Assembly: GCF_918698245.1 (NCBI RefSeq)
Contig: NZ_CAKKMS010000003.1
Location: 992,001-1,056,000 of the forward strand
Direction of reading: 5' to 3'
Source of the DNA: Pedobacter sp. Bi126
GTDB lineage: Bacteria; Bacteroidota; Bacteroidia; Sphingobacteriales; Sphingobacteriaceae
Length of the DNA stretch: 64,000 nucleotides
This document shows, piece by piece, positions 27,005 to 35,666 of this stretch; the stretch's first letter is position 1; every line of letters starts with the position of its first letter. Under the pieces are notes generated by a model that was not told the origin of the DNA, made no database searches, and saw nothing but the letters and a program-made list of their open reading frames with translations. The translations under genes were made by a program, and so were the position numbers.

Positions 27005-27766
27005 CTAAAATATATGTAGATTATTGTCAGACTTTTTGGTTAACACTGTATAGGCATTGGCAAACTGTTCTTGCTTTTTCTTCCCGAACAAGTTACCTAA
27101 TGTTTTTTTGATTCGGTATTCTAACTCGATTTTTAAGTTTTTAGAAAAAGTTTTAGGTGCTTTTCTATTGATAAACTCATTAAACTTTACCGTTTCTGGT
27201 GCAGTCATAGAAACTTTATCTTCTAGAATTTCTAAACCTTCGCTCTGCAGCAAGAACCTCAAGGAAGTTGGGGTGTACATGTTAATGTGCCCATAATCCA
27301 GAAAATGTTTCATTCTTTGGTCTACACCAAAGCGATAATCTTTAGGTACTTCAACTACAATATATTTTGCTACCCTTTTCAATTCACGGATCAGGATCCT
27401 TTCGTGTTCTACGTGTTCTAAAACGTGCGCAAGAATAATCAGATCAAATGCATCATCCCCGTAAGGGATTTTATACCCATCAAAAGTTTGTGCTTCTTTT
27501 AAACTAGCGAGGTTACGGTCTTTTATAATGTCGACACCACTTTGTGCAATTTCTAAAGCATACAGTTCTGGTGCGAAGTTCCATTCATTTAAAAAATGTA
27601 AAATACTACCATCTCCGGCGCCAACTTCGAGCACTTTTTTAGGCTTTAACCCTTTGCAAACATCAACAATGTTCTGTGCTTTATATTTTGCGCCAAGCAT
27701 TCTCCATGCTACATCGCTATTGGTATAAAAATTATCGTAGGCCGTTTTTACTTCTTCGCTTAACAT
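27005..27766 (-). CDS. class I SAM-dependent methyltransferase
   Basis: A 253-residue Rossmann-fold methyltransferase. Motif I is VLEVGAGDGSILHFL, followed by ALEIAQSGVDIIKDR. Motif IV is DLIILAHVLEHVEH and a post-motif strand is VVEVPKDYRFGVDQ. The layout resembles methyltransferase_11/23 enzymes. It lies 13 bases after the neighbouring methyltransferase-like gene in a run that starts with a flippase, so the substrate is probably a glycan or lipid-linked sugar; that part is inference. Confidence 0.86.
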   Translation of the reverse strand: MLSEEVKTAYDNFYTNSDVAWRMLGAKYKAQNIVDVCKGLKPKKVLEVGAGDGSILHFLNEWNFAPELYALEIAQSGVDIIKDRNLASLKEAQTFDGYKIPYGDDAFDLIILAHVLEHVEHERILIRELKRVAKYIVVEVPKDYRFGVDQRMKHFLDYGHINMYTPTSLRFLLQSEGLEILEDKVSMTAPETVKFNEFINRKAPKTFSKNLKIELEYRIKKTLGNLFGKKKQEQFANAYTVLTKKSDNNLHIF

Positions 27767-27779
27767 GATGCTTACTGCT

Positions 27780-28427
27780 TTAAATACCTAAACAATTATC
27801 CTGTTTATAAAAAACTGAGGTTGCTTTTTCGTAAAAAAGGCCTGGTGAAATCCCACTGAAGCTGATTTCTTTGAACCCCCAGGCCTTTAAAAGCACACGG
27901 GCAGGATGATATACTTCACGTTCACTGTCATCCAAAACTAATACTCCGCTTTCTGATAGTGCATCAACGCTATACTTACAACAGTTTACACGGTCGCGAC
28001 CATCAACTATAATAATGTCGAATTTTTTATCGAGCAAGGTTGCTTTTTTGGCATACTCCCCGTCTTTTTCCAAATGGCAGAATATCATCTCAGCATTGGC
28101 CGGACTTGTATTTTTTACTTTATCAAACCAGCCTTTATCATGCTCCACAGAAGTTACCGAGCCAGCTCTTTCGGCATAAAAAATAGTAGAGCTGCCAGAG
28201 CCATATTCGAAAATATGCTGTGTTTTGTTTATGCGTTCTTTAATAAAATCGATAAACGAATAGGTTACCCATGGCAATGCTTTTCCTTGCCCGTCTACGG
28301 CCTGTTTTTTATCAAAAGCCGTAAACCAGCCAATGCTATTCAGGTAGCCTTTATGTCCGTATGATAATAATGCCTTAAGCCTGCTTGGCTTTGCAATTAA
28401 TGTGGTTAATGCTTTAAGAGTACTCAA
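27780..28427 (-). CDS. SAM-methyltransferase-like protein with TTG start
   Basis: A 215-residue Rossmann protein: FEYGSGSSTIFYAERAG corresponds to motif I, VTSVEHDKGWFDKV to the next strand, and FDIIIVDGRDRVNCC to motif IV. It resembles FkbM-like and O-methyltransferase-like proteins in glycan clusters. The only reasonable start is TTG at 28427, overlapping the flippase stop as TTGA; the next in-frame ATG would remove the SAM-binding core. Translational coupling to the flippase gene is therefore likely. Its exact reaction is unknown. Confidence 0.8.
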   Translation of the reverse strand: MSTLKALTTLIAKPSRLKALLSYGHKGYLNSIGWFTAFDKKQAVDGQGKALPWVTYSFIDFIKERINKTQHIFEYGSGSSTIFYAERAGSVTSVEHDKGWFDKVKNTSPANAEMIFCHLEKDGEYAKKATLLDKKFDIIIVDGRDRVNCCKYSVDALSESGVLVLDDSEREVYHPARVLLKAWGFKEISFSGISPGLFYEKATSVFYKQDNCLGI

Positions 28428-29749
28428 CGTTTAAATATTTTTTGAAATGCGGTGACCAAAAATAATGATTTTAACATCATTATACCTTGTTGACGAAGTT
28501 TAGGGATAAATAGTATAAAAAAGGCTGAAACAAAGTATGCTATTACTGTAGCTATTGCTGTACCCATCATTCCCATTCTTGGGATAAGGATAATGTTTAA
28601 AATGATGTTTACAACCGCCCCTATTCCTGTTCGGATAAAAGTTAGGCGGCCAAAATTTTCTGCTATTAAATACTGTCCGCTTGCTACACCAAGAAATATG
28701 AAAGCAGAACCCCAAACATGGACAGACAAAACAGGTGCGGCATCTGCAAATTCTGGGTTAAAATAACTATAAATGAGCGGGGAGGCAAAAGTTATAAAAA
28801 TGGCAAAACTTAAGCTTAACCAAACCATTAAATCATATAAATTCTGAAGTCTCTTCTGATAACGTTCCTTATCATCTCTCCTCGCATTTAAAATTGCAGG
28901 AAAGAGTGATGAAACGATAGCAACAGGGACGAAGTTTAAGGCCTCGCTAAAGTTGACCACGGTTGCATAAGCACCTGCTTCGGCTGTCCCTTTGGTGCCT
29001 AAAATCTGTTTAAGCATAATCTGATCAATTTTCATATAAACTGAAACCATTATGCCGGAAATGATCAGTGGCCATGAAAGCGAGAAGAGTTTTTTAGCCA
29101 ATGTTTTTTCAAATCTCCACTTCAGGATACTTCTATTTTTTCTGCTATAAGTAATAATATAGCCAATGGAAAGTAAAATGGTATCAAAAAGAAAAGCAAA
29201 AAAGAAATAGCTGATTGGCGAATGAGTATAGATTAAAATAATTTTTATTGCAGCAGAAACTAGATTCCCAATAATCTGCACCTGCATAATGTATTTGGAT
29301 TTTACTTCTGATTGGAAATAAGAATCAATTACAGTAAAAGACTGAAATACACCGACAAACGAAAGCAATAATATGAATTGATATTGGATGTCCTCAAGTG
29401 GATAAATGAGCCATGCAAGTGAAATTAAAGGAATGCACATAAAACCTGCAAAAGCTTTCAACCCAAATGCTGTGCCTAAGATCTGATCCCTTTTCTGCGG
29501 AAACTGGTGAAGTTCTTTTACAATAAACTGATCTAAGCCGAGGCCCGCCAATGCTGCGAATAAAAAAACATAAGCGATTGATGTAGTGAGAATACCATTA
29601 CCATACGACAGCAAATAGTTTGCAACCGCGATATTTGTTAGCATTTTTATTCCTAAACTGCCAACTTTCCCGATCAAAAGCATTCCTGTATTTTTAAAAT
29701 ACTTTATTAGTGCTTCTTGGTCAAAACCTTTTATGGCGGGTAATTTCAT
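28424..29749 (-). CDS. Wzx-type polysaccharide flippase (MOP superfamily)
   Basis: A 441-residue integral membrane protein with about 12-14 hydrophobic helices. It resembles polysaccharide biosynthesis proteins that flip undecaprenyl-linked oligosaccharides across the inner membrane. Indicative segments are KYFKNTGMLLIGKVGSLG at the N-terminus, IDQIMLKQILGT mid-protein and a Wzx-like GQYLIAENFGRLTFIRTGIG region. It is the first gene of the minus-strand glycan operon and overlaps the next gene by 4 bases. No Wzy polymerase was seen in the window. Confidence 0.87.
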   Translation of the reverse strand: MKLPAIKGFDQEALIKYFKNTGMLLIGKVGSLGIKMLTNIAVANYLLSYGNGILTTSIAYVFLFAALAGLGLDQFIVKELHQFPQKRDQILGTAFGLKAFAGFMCIPLISLAWLIYPLEDIQYQFILLLSFVGVFQSFTVIDSYFQSEVKSKYIMQVQIIGNLVSAAIKIILIYTHSPISYFFFAFLFDTILLSIGYIITYSRKNRSILKWRFEKTLAKKLFSLSWPLIISGIMVSVYMKIDQIMLKQILGTKGTAEAGAYATVVNFSEALNFVPVAIVSSLFPAILNARRDDKERYQKRLQNLYDLMVWLSLSFAIFITFASPLIYSYFNPEFADAAPVLSVHVWGSAFIFLGVASGQYLIAENFGRLTFIRTGIGAVVNIILNIILIPRMGMMGTAIATVIAYFVSAFFILFIPKLRQQGIMMLKSLFLVTAFQKIFKR

Positions 29750-29827
29750 TAACGCAAAGATGTAAAAAAATGTGCGTTAAGTTAGGTGCTGAAAATTCAA
29801 AATATTAAGTACACCATATATCTACTA

Positions 29828-30445
29828 TTATTTCCCTTCACTTTTTGTCTCCAGCGCCTTTGTTTCGGTTGTTTTGGTTTCAGGTGTTGATACAGGAACA
29901 CTATTTGCCACCGGGGCAGGTTTGCTGTTTAAAGGTGCACCTACAGCAATATCGCAGCGATGGTTGGGCTGGCCGTGAGGTGGGTTCAAACCCTTTCCTG
30001 TTTTTATTGCTACAGTTTGTTTCACTACAGCAGGCTGTGTGGTGACTACTTGTGTTGGTTTACTATCCAGCGGTGCCCCAATAGCTATGTCACATCTATG
30101 ACCAGGCTCTCCGTGTTTAGGATTAAGTTTTTTACCTGATGTATTTACTATAGGTGGCACCGGAACAGTTACCGGTTGTGGAGTAGCGCTTTTTTGTGGT
30201 TGAACGGCGGCTGTTTGGTGTAATGGTGCGCCAACTGCTAAAGCACAGGTATGGCCGGCATCGCCATGTGGCGGATTGAAAATTAGGTTAGTTTTGGCAC
30301 TTTGCGCTGCGGGCTGCGCAGTATTGCTTTTTTGAAGTCCTTGTATTCCCGTAGGTGTTGGGATAACTGCTTGAGTAGTTTCTTTCTTTTCGCTATTGCA
30401 TGCACAAAGAACAGCAATGGCTAACAGGTAAAAAGCGTTTTTCAT
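29828..30445 (-). CDS. lipoprotein with three His/Cys NPxHG...HxC...GAPL repeats
   Basis: A 205-residue lipoprotein (lipobox AVLCAC, Cys at 14 or 16). Its notable feature is three copies of a 19-residue motif at residues 57-75, 108-126 and 154-172, for example NPPHGQPNHRCDIAVGAPL. Each has invariant His-Gly, His-x-Cys and Gly-Ala-Pro-Leu, separated by Pro/Thr/Val-rich linkers of 32 and 27 residues. The conserved His and Cys suggest metal or haem binding or a redox role, but no named domain is recognised. It sits alone between the flippase and a DinB-like gene. Confidence 0.8.
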   Translation of the reverse strand: MKNAFYLLAIAVLCACNSEKKETTQAVIPTPTGIQGLQKSNTAQPAAQSAKTNLIFNPPHGDAGHTCALAVGAPLHQTAAVQPQKSATPQPVTVPVPPIVNTSGKKLNPKHGEPGHRCDIAIGAPLDSKPTQVVTTQPAVVKQTVAIKTGKGLNPPHGQPNHRCDIAVGAPLNSKPAPVANSVPVSTPETKTTETKALETKSEGK

Positions 30446-30490
30446 GGGACTGAGATTAATTTACTCAAATATGGCGAAATTAATTTACGT

Positions 30491-31003
30491 CTAAAAGCTC
30501 TTTTCTATTCTTTCTAGCTGCTTGAGGTGATGTTTTAAATGAATTTCGATAAACCTTAGCCATTGTTTGGCATTTAGATAACCTAATCGTGGGTGTTTTG
30601 TTTTACAATTGGCTTTTGCATGGGCAATTACAGGATAATTATCATCAAGACCTTTTTCAAACTCTAAAATAAAATCGAGGGCTTCTGTTTTGCTGATTTT
30701 TTTAACACGCTCGGCCAGTCTTTTCGGAACTTTATACTGCTTTGCCGGTGGTAAAGTGCCTAAAACCAAAATCAGTTTTACAATAAAATGTGTGGGTTTG
30801 TTTTCGCCTTTACCACTTGCTGCACGTTCGAGCGCAATTAACGAGAGCAGGCTTGAATCGAAAATATGCGAATATACTTCGCTGTAACTCCATCCGGAAA
30901 TGGGTGGCGTGGTTTGAAAAATATCCTCAGAATAGTGAGATAATTTCGATTTATAGGCATCGACAATTTTATTTATCGATGCCTTTATTTTTGCAGCCGT
31001 CAT
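30491..31003 (-). CDS. DinB-like four-helix protein
   Basis: A 170-residue protein with the DinB/YfiT pattern: a helix containing a metal-ligand His (WSYSEVYSHIFDSS) and a C-terminal HLKHHLKQLERIEKSF helix carrying the other His residues. Such proteins bind a divalent metal and act in stress responses or thiol transfer. The specific reaction is unknown. It ends in the spacer before the lipoprotein gene and follows the DUF4476 gene on the same strand. Confidence 0.85.
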   Translation of the reverse strand: MTAAKIKASINKIVDAYKSKLSHYSEDIFQTTPPISGWSYSEVYSHIFDSSLLSLIALERAASGKGENKPTHFIVKLILVLGTLPPAKQYKVPKRLAERVKKISKTEALDFILEFEKGLDDNYPVIAHAKANCKTKHPRLGYLNAKQWLRFIEIHLKHHLKQLERIEKSF

Positions 31004-31022
31004 TTAATAAAGATAAGCTGAA

Positions 31023-31727
31023 TTACTGTTTCTCCAAATATTTTAAGAAGTCGTCCTTGTTAGATGGGAAAACAAAAATATCGGATAAGGTAAAATAGTT
31101 CTGCGGATCGGCAACGTTTTTGTAAAGGTTCCGGGCTACCTTCAAACGCTCATCATCAAAGGAGAAAGATTTTAAGAGTACCCTTACCTGAGCACTCAGT
31201 AAGGACGAATTTTTGCTCACCACATTTATCATCCTCAACCTGCCATCATCAAAACTTTCCCTTCTATATTGTGTTAAAAAAGCCTGAAAAGCTTCATCAG
31301 ATAACAATCTATAGTTCAACTCGGGCAATGCCGGTGGAGGTGGAATAATGCCAGTATCGTAATCTCTCGTATAACCATCAAAATCGTTTAGCGCGTACTG
31401 GCTATTCCGATAGATCGTTAGCTGTTTTAAGGTAATTAGTCGCTTATCCTCCAAACTTAAAACAAGCCGTTGTTGTGGGATAACCCTTATTCTCTGTTTC
31501 AGGATTACAGTATTGCCCTGAATAATGGATAGCATTGGTGTGGTATTGTATACATCGTAAAAACGGAACCTGCCATTGGCCGATCCAACTAGTTCTTCAT
31601 CTAAATATACATTATACTTGCCTGGGCTAACGATTTGTAAGAATACTTCGGCTGCACTGTGGTAGTTTTGAGCGAAACTTAGGGTAGCAAAAAGCATTGC
31701 CAATCCTAAAAAGATGGTTCTCTTCAT
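31023..31727 (-). CDS. DUF4476 domain secreted protein
   Basis: A 234-residue exported protein with signal peptide (MKRTIFLGLAMLFATLSFAQ). The first half is beta-rich (NVYLDEELVGSANGRFRFYDV). After a Pro-rich hinge (GIIPPPPALPEL), the C-terminal 95 residues match DUF4476, a helical domain with FDDGRLRMINVVSKNS-type and FSFDDERLKVARNLY repeats. Function unknown. It begins a short cluster with the DinB-like gene 20 bases downstream. Confidence 0.85.
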   Translation of the reverse strand: MKRTIFLGLAMLFATLSFAQNYHSAAEVFLQIVSPGKYNVYLDEELVGSANGRFRFYDVYNTTPMLSIIQGNTVILKQRIRVIPQQRLVLSLEDKRLITLKQLTIYRNSQYALNDFDGYTRDYDTGIIPPPPALPELNYRLLSDEAFQAFLTQYRRESFDDGRLRMINVVSKNSSLLSAQVRVLLKSFSFDDERLKVARNLYKNVADPQNYFTLSDIFVFPSNKDDFLKYLEKQ

Positions 31728-31804
31728 TTAAATTAAGGTTTTCATTTGTGTGTGTTTAAGCTAATGCCAAACGAATGCCAAAACCAAACAAAAAAGAGGT
31801 AAAA

Positions 31805-32494
31805 CTAAAAAAGTTTCAATAATTCTTCGAGATGCGCAATTTCTTTCTGCACATCACCAGGTTTTTCTTTCTGTAAAGGGTTGAAAAATATAGCCTCCAT
31901 ACCAAAATTCAAAGCCCCATAAATATCAGCTTCCAGACTATCGCCAATCATGATACTTTCTTCTTTTAAAGCCTTTGCTTTATCCAATGCATATTCGAAA
32001 ATAATAGGGTTAGGTTTGTTTACGCCCACATCTTCTGAGATAATTACGTTTTCGAAATAAGGATTAAGATTAGAGAGGTTCATTTTGGTTAAGGTTGTTT
32101 CCTTAAAGCCATTAGAAATAATATGTAGGGTATATTTTTGCTGTAGGTAGCCCAAAACATTTTCTGCCCCATCGAACAAATTGGTTTTGGTGGGTGAGAT
32201 ACTTACATAATCGTCCTCAAATTGATGAGGTACCGCATCAGGGTGAATACCTAATTGAATGAATGTTTTGTTAAACCTTTCCGATCTTAAAAAATCTTTG
32301 GTAATTTTTCCCAAATGGTAATCGGCCCAGAGCTGATGGTTGTTTTCGGTATATGTTGTAATAAAGTCGGCACACGATTTTAAGCCAAGCTCCTCTAGTT
32401 TATAGGTTTGGAAGAGCTCATTTAATGTTTCTTCGGCATTACGGTCAAAATCCCAAATGGTGTGGTCAAGGTCGAAGAAAATGTGCTTTTTCAT
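31805..32494 (-). CDS. yjjG: HAD family pyrimidine 5'-nucleotidase (YjjG-like)
   Basis: A 229-residue HAD hydrolase. The ATG at 32494 starts MKKHIFFDLDHTIWDF, which is motif I (DLDHT, nucleophile Asp). Motif II Ser is in SNGFKETTL, motif III Lys in KPNPIIFEYAL and motif IV in MIGDSLEADIYGA. Length and the cap region fit YjjG/YfnB nucleotidases, which hydrolyse non-canonical dUMP/dTMP analogues. It is 124 bases behind the tyrosine phosphatase gene, near upp, a pyrimidine salvage enzyme. Confidence 0.87.
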   Translation of the reverse strand: MKKHIFFDLDHTIWDFDRNAEETLNELFQTYKLEELGLKSCADFITTYTENNHQLWADYHLGKITKDFLRSERFNKTFIQLGIHPDAVPHQFEDDYVSISPTKTNLFDGAENVLGYLQQKYTLHIISNGFKETTLTKMNLSNLNPYFENVIISEDVGVNKPNPIIFEYALDKAKALKEESIMIGDSLEADIYGALNFGMEAIFFNPLQKEKPGDVQKEIAHLEELLKLF

Positions 32495-32618
32495 GAGTAT
32501 ATATATTAGCTGCAACGGTGATGAAGCTATCAGATTTTTCTAATCCCTACGTGATTTGAAAAATCATGATGGTTTCATGAGTAATGATTTTCACAAAGGT
32601 AGCCTAATGATTTTTGAT

Positions 32619-32936
32619 TTATAAATAATCCGCAACTTTTGCATCTAGCTCTTCAATAAGTTCTTCATCCATATACTGATAATCATCTGGGATATGAAGC
32701 GTAATAATTTCCTTATCGTAGGTTTCTTCAGGGAAACGTTCAGTAATTCTTTGCTTATGCTTTTTCTCCATCACAAAGATGAGATCGGCCCAGATGACAA
32801 GTTTTTCATTGATTTTAATCCTGGCCGATGGCGCTGTTCCCGCTGACCTTACCTGATGATCGGGATGATTTTGATATATGGTTTCGGCAGTGGCACTACG
32901 CCATTTGTTTCTACTGCAGACAAAGAGAATCTTCAC
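32619..32936 (-). CDS. small low-molecular-weight tyrosine phosphatase family protein
   Basis: A 105-residue protein of the LMW-PTP superfamily, shorter than the usual 150 residues. The P-loop C-x5-R-S is at residues 7-14 (CSRNKWRS), and the general acid is probably in IPDDYQYMD near residue 85. It resembles the COG4551 group of short phosphatases. Start codon is GTG at 32936, chosen because it directly precedes the first strand KILFVC. It follows upp by 38 bases. The physiological substrate is unknown. Confidence 0.85.
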   Translation of the reverse strand: MKILFVCSRNKWRSATAETIYQNHPDHQVRSAGTAPSARIKINEKLVIWADLIFVMEKKHKQRITERFPEETYDKEIITLHIPDDYQYMDEELIEELDAKVADYL

Positions 32937-32974
32937 TGGCTCTGGACTTAAGACTAAGGACTTTGGACTAAAAA

Positions 32975-33622
32975 CTAAACCTTTTCTCCGTAGGCCAGAT
33001 CGCCTGCATCGCCAAGTCCAGGTACGATATAAGATTTACTGGTCATTTCTTCGTCGATTGCTCCCAGCCAAAGTTTTGCTTTAGGCAGATTAGCGCGTAC
33101 ATGTGCAACACCTTCTGTACTGGCTATTGCGGCAACGATATGAAGTTCTGCAATTTTGTAGCGGTTAATCAGTTCTTTACAGCACATCACCATGCTTTGT
33201 CCGGTTGCCAACATCGGATCGGCCATAATCAAAACTTTTCCTTCTAGATCCGGGGTAGAAATATAATCCATCTGGATCACAAAATCGCCGCTCTTCTTTA
33301 CTTTTCGGTAAGCAGAAATAAAACAGCATTCGGCTTTGTCGAAGATGTTAAGCAAACCTTGTTGAAGTGGCAACCCGGCTCGGAGTATGGTAGCTAAAAC
33401 AGGCTGCTGAGTTAAAACCTCACAGGGCGATACACCCAAAGGGGTTACGATTTCTTGACTGGTATATTCCAATGATTTGCTGATTTCGTAGGCAAAGAAT
33501 TCACCAAGTCTTTCCATGTTTTTGCGGAAACGCATTGAATCTTTCTGGATGTTCTCATCCCGAAGTTCGGCAATAAAGGTATTGGCGATAGATTTTGTCT
33601 TGCTTACATCAAAAATCATCAT
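32975..33622 (-). CDS. upp: uracil phosphoribosyltransferase
   Basis: A 215-residue salvage enzyme converting uracil and PRPP to UMP. The PRPP-binding loop is visible as VLIMADPMLATGQSM, and the uracil-binding C-terminal region as YIVPGLGDAGDLAYG. ILRAGLPLQQGL is a family motif. The N-terminus (MMIFDVSKTKSIANTFIAELRD) is slightly divergent from enterobacterial Upp. Phosphatase genes follow on the same strand. Confidence 0.93.
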   Translation of the reverse strand: MMIFDVSKTKSIANTFIAELRDENIQKDSMRFRKNMERLGEFFAYEISKSLEYTSQEIVTPLGVSPCEVLTQQPVLATILRAGLPLQQGLLNIFDKAECCFISAYRKVKKSGDFVIQMDYISTPDLEGKVLIMADPMLATGQSMVMCCKELINRYKIAELHIVAAIASTEGVAHVRANLPKAKLWLGAIDEEMTSKSYIVPGLGDAGDLAYGEKV

Positions 33623-33707
33623 AATGTTCCGGTATCTTACAGGTTTATTCCTTGGGACGTTTAATTACTGAAATTAGCAATTTTAAGCCGGATAAGTTAA
33701 ATTAAAA

Positions 33708-34976
33708 TCAATTTCCCGCGTAATCGAGCAGTTCTTTAAAAAGCGATTTTAGTTTTTTGTATTTTGCATTTGAAGACAGACTTTTTAGGCTCCAGCTGCT
33801 ATAAAAGGTGCCGTTTACAACCTTCACCGCACCTATATATTGGTGTATTGTTTTAGTGGCTGCCTCATGTGTTAAAAACTGAAGAATATAATCTGTGAGG
33901 CAGTAAGAGTTAACGATTAAGGGGGTTACTTTTTCGAGTTGAAGATCATACCAGTTAAATGGCGTACAGGTTCCGGCCCTAAAGCCCGGTACATTGCTAT
34001 AACCCATAGAATAATCGGAAGTAATACCGGAATTAAGAATATTTAAATAGCAAATGGGGAATTTTAATACTTCTAACTGCTGACTACTTACGGGTGCAGG
34101 GTTTGGATTGATTTTTTTGAGCTTAACAAGGCCCTCTTTAATCTCGAGCATTTTTTGCTTATCGCTGGCACAAGGCCTTAATAGTCCAACTGATTGATTG
34201 CTGAGTATTTTTGAAACGCCATTTATCCTAATGTAATTTATGGGCACGTCAGGAAAATCGACAAAATAAAGAGGATTACTTTTTTTTGAAGAAAATAGCT
34301 GGTTTACCTCATCTAAAACCTGCTCATTATTAATCCCTACCCCTGTTAACCTATCAAATTTCGAGCTCAGGTAATTGTTATCTTTTTTAAAGATAGCACT
34401 GAAAATAAATTTGGTCCTATTTAACAATCCCTCGGGTAGGTTGGGCAAAATATTGAAGTGAACGGTTGGCTGGTGCTGAAAATTCTTTTCGTGGAACTTA
34501 AAATGTGGATGTTTTTTTTTGATCAAACTTTTAATGATCAATGCCCATTCATCAATAACCGGTTTATCTAAAATATTCCATTTATGCTGATGGCTTTTTG
34601 ATGGCCTAAATTCTTCTTCATTTTTTTTGGGATAAAAATATTCCTCATACCGGCTTAATATAAAAAATGAGGCAGCAAAAACATCAAATGGCAAGGCAGA
34701 TTGTGCAACCGGAAAAGGGGCCTGATATTCGCCAAAAGGAATAGTTTTTGGCTTAATTTCTTCTAATTTGTTGGAGAAGAGTAAAGTGGTACGCTTAAAA
34801 AAAAGTTCCTCGCCCAATGGCTCTTCGCCATAACTGATTTTGACGTGCTCGCTCTGTAGAAAATATTGACTATTGCCTGTAAATTCCAATTCTGTTTTAA
34901 GAATATCTTTAAAAATAAAATTAAAGATATATTTTATCCGAGGCGTTAATATATTGGAGAAGATGATTAGATGCAT
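33708..34976 (-). CDS. polysaccharide deacetylase-like protein lacking the usual catalytic residues
   Basis: A 422-residue protein resembling Bacteroidota polysaccharide deacetylase proteins with a DUF7033-type N-terminal domain (FDVFAASFFILSRYEEYF). The C-terminal part keeps SDYSMGYSNVPGFRAGTCTPFNWYDL. However, the place where family members have an Asp-rich metal motif reads PTVHFNILPNLPEG, and the usual GxHPS region reads GLLRPCASD. It may therefore be an inactive paralogue. It stands alone with AT-rich flanks. The family comparison is from memory. Confidence 0.7.
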   Translation of the reverse strand: MHLIIFSNILTPRIKYIFNFIFKDILKTELEFTGNSQYFLQSEHVKISYGEEPLGEELFFKRTTLLFSNKLEEIKPKTIPFGEYQAPFPVAQSALPFDVFAASFFILSRYEEYFYPKKNEEEFRPSKSHQHKWNILDKPVIDEWALIIKSLIKKKHPHFKFHEKNFQHQPTVHFNILPNLPEGLLNRTKFIFSAIFKKDNNYLSSKFDRLTGVGINNEQVLDEVNQLFSSKKSNPLYFVDFPDVPINYIRINGVSKILSNQSVGLLRPCASDKQKMLEIKEGLVKLKKINPNPAPVSSQQLEVLKFPICYLNILNSGITSDYSMGYSNVPGFRAGTCTPFNWYDLQLEKVTPLIVNSYCLTDYILQFLTHEAATKTIHQYIGAVKVVNGTFYSSWSLKSLSSNAKYKKLKSLFKELLDYAGN

Positions 34977-35111
34977 AACTTATTTTAACAACACGGTATT
35001 TAAAAAAAGATTACAAGAAATATTTCTCAGCAGATATTAACTTAAATAATATTGCCTTCTAAAATTAACGGTAATTTAACATTGAGCCGTAATTTAATAC
35101 AAAAATTACAA

Positions 35112-35624
35112 TTAAAAGTTTGCTGTGAACTTTTTTTCAGGGTAAAGGATTTTTGTGCTTTTACGGTTAGGGCCTTTTACAATATGTACAATGCTCATCT
35201 GATCATCAAACATATCATATAAAATTGTGTTGCTCACCTCAACCGATTTTACGGACGGAATTTTCTCTACCTCAAGATAAATATTAGTAGCTTCATGATC
35301 GATCTCAAATCCGATGTAGTTCATTGAAGCCGCTTTGCCATTGGCTTTTAGCTGTAAATGAGAAAGCAGATATTTTTTCACCAACTCATCCATTGCTTTC
35401 TTCATATTCGGATTGCTCAGATCGGTTTTCTGTTTGTATAATCTGGCTAAAATTGCCTCAAAGTCGTCAGAAAAGATTTTACAGCTTACTTCTAAGGTTT
35501 TGTCCTTGGCATTAAAGTTTACTTCAGTTGTGCTTACATGCAAAGGGTGTTTTATTCCTGCTCCAACAGAAAAAAAAGCAAAAAATAAAAGCAAAAAACT
35601 ATATTTTAATTTATGCATCAACAT
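35112..35624 (-). CDS. DUF6702 family exported protein
   Basis: A 170-residue protein with a signal peptide (HKLKYSFLLLFFAFFSVGAG). The mature part fits DUF6702: IKHPLHVSTTEVNFN at the start and YLEVEKIPSVKSVEVSNTILYDMFDDQMSIVHI-type region later, shown here in parts. These small periplasmic proteins in Bacteroidota often sit near M1 peptidase genes; here the M1 peptidase gene lies 1.6 kb away on the opposite strand. Function is not known. Two start codons (35624 and 35618) are equally possible. Confidence 0.82.
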   Translation of the reverse strand: MLMHKLKYSFLLLFFAFFSVGAGIKHPLHVSTTEVNFNAKDKTLEVSCKIFSDDFEAILARLYKQKTDLSNPNMKKAMDELVKKYLLSHLQLKANGKAASMNYIGFEIDHEATNIYLEVEKIPSVKSVEVSNTILYDMFDDQMSIVHIVKGPNRKSTKILYPEKKFTANF

Positions 35625-35666
35625 ATTAAATCCTTCCTTAGAGGGGCAAAGTTAACACATAATCTT

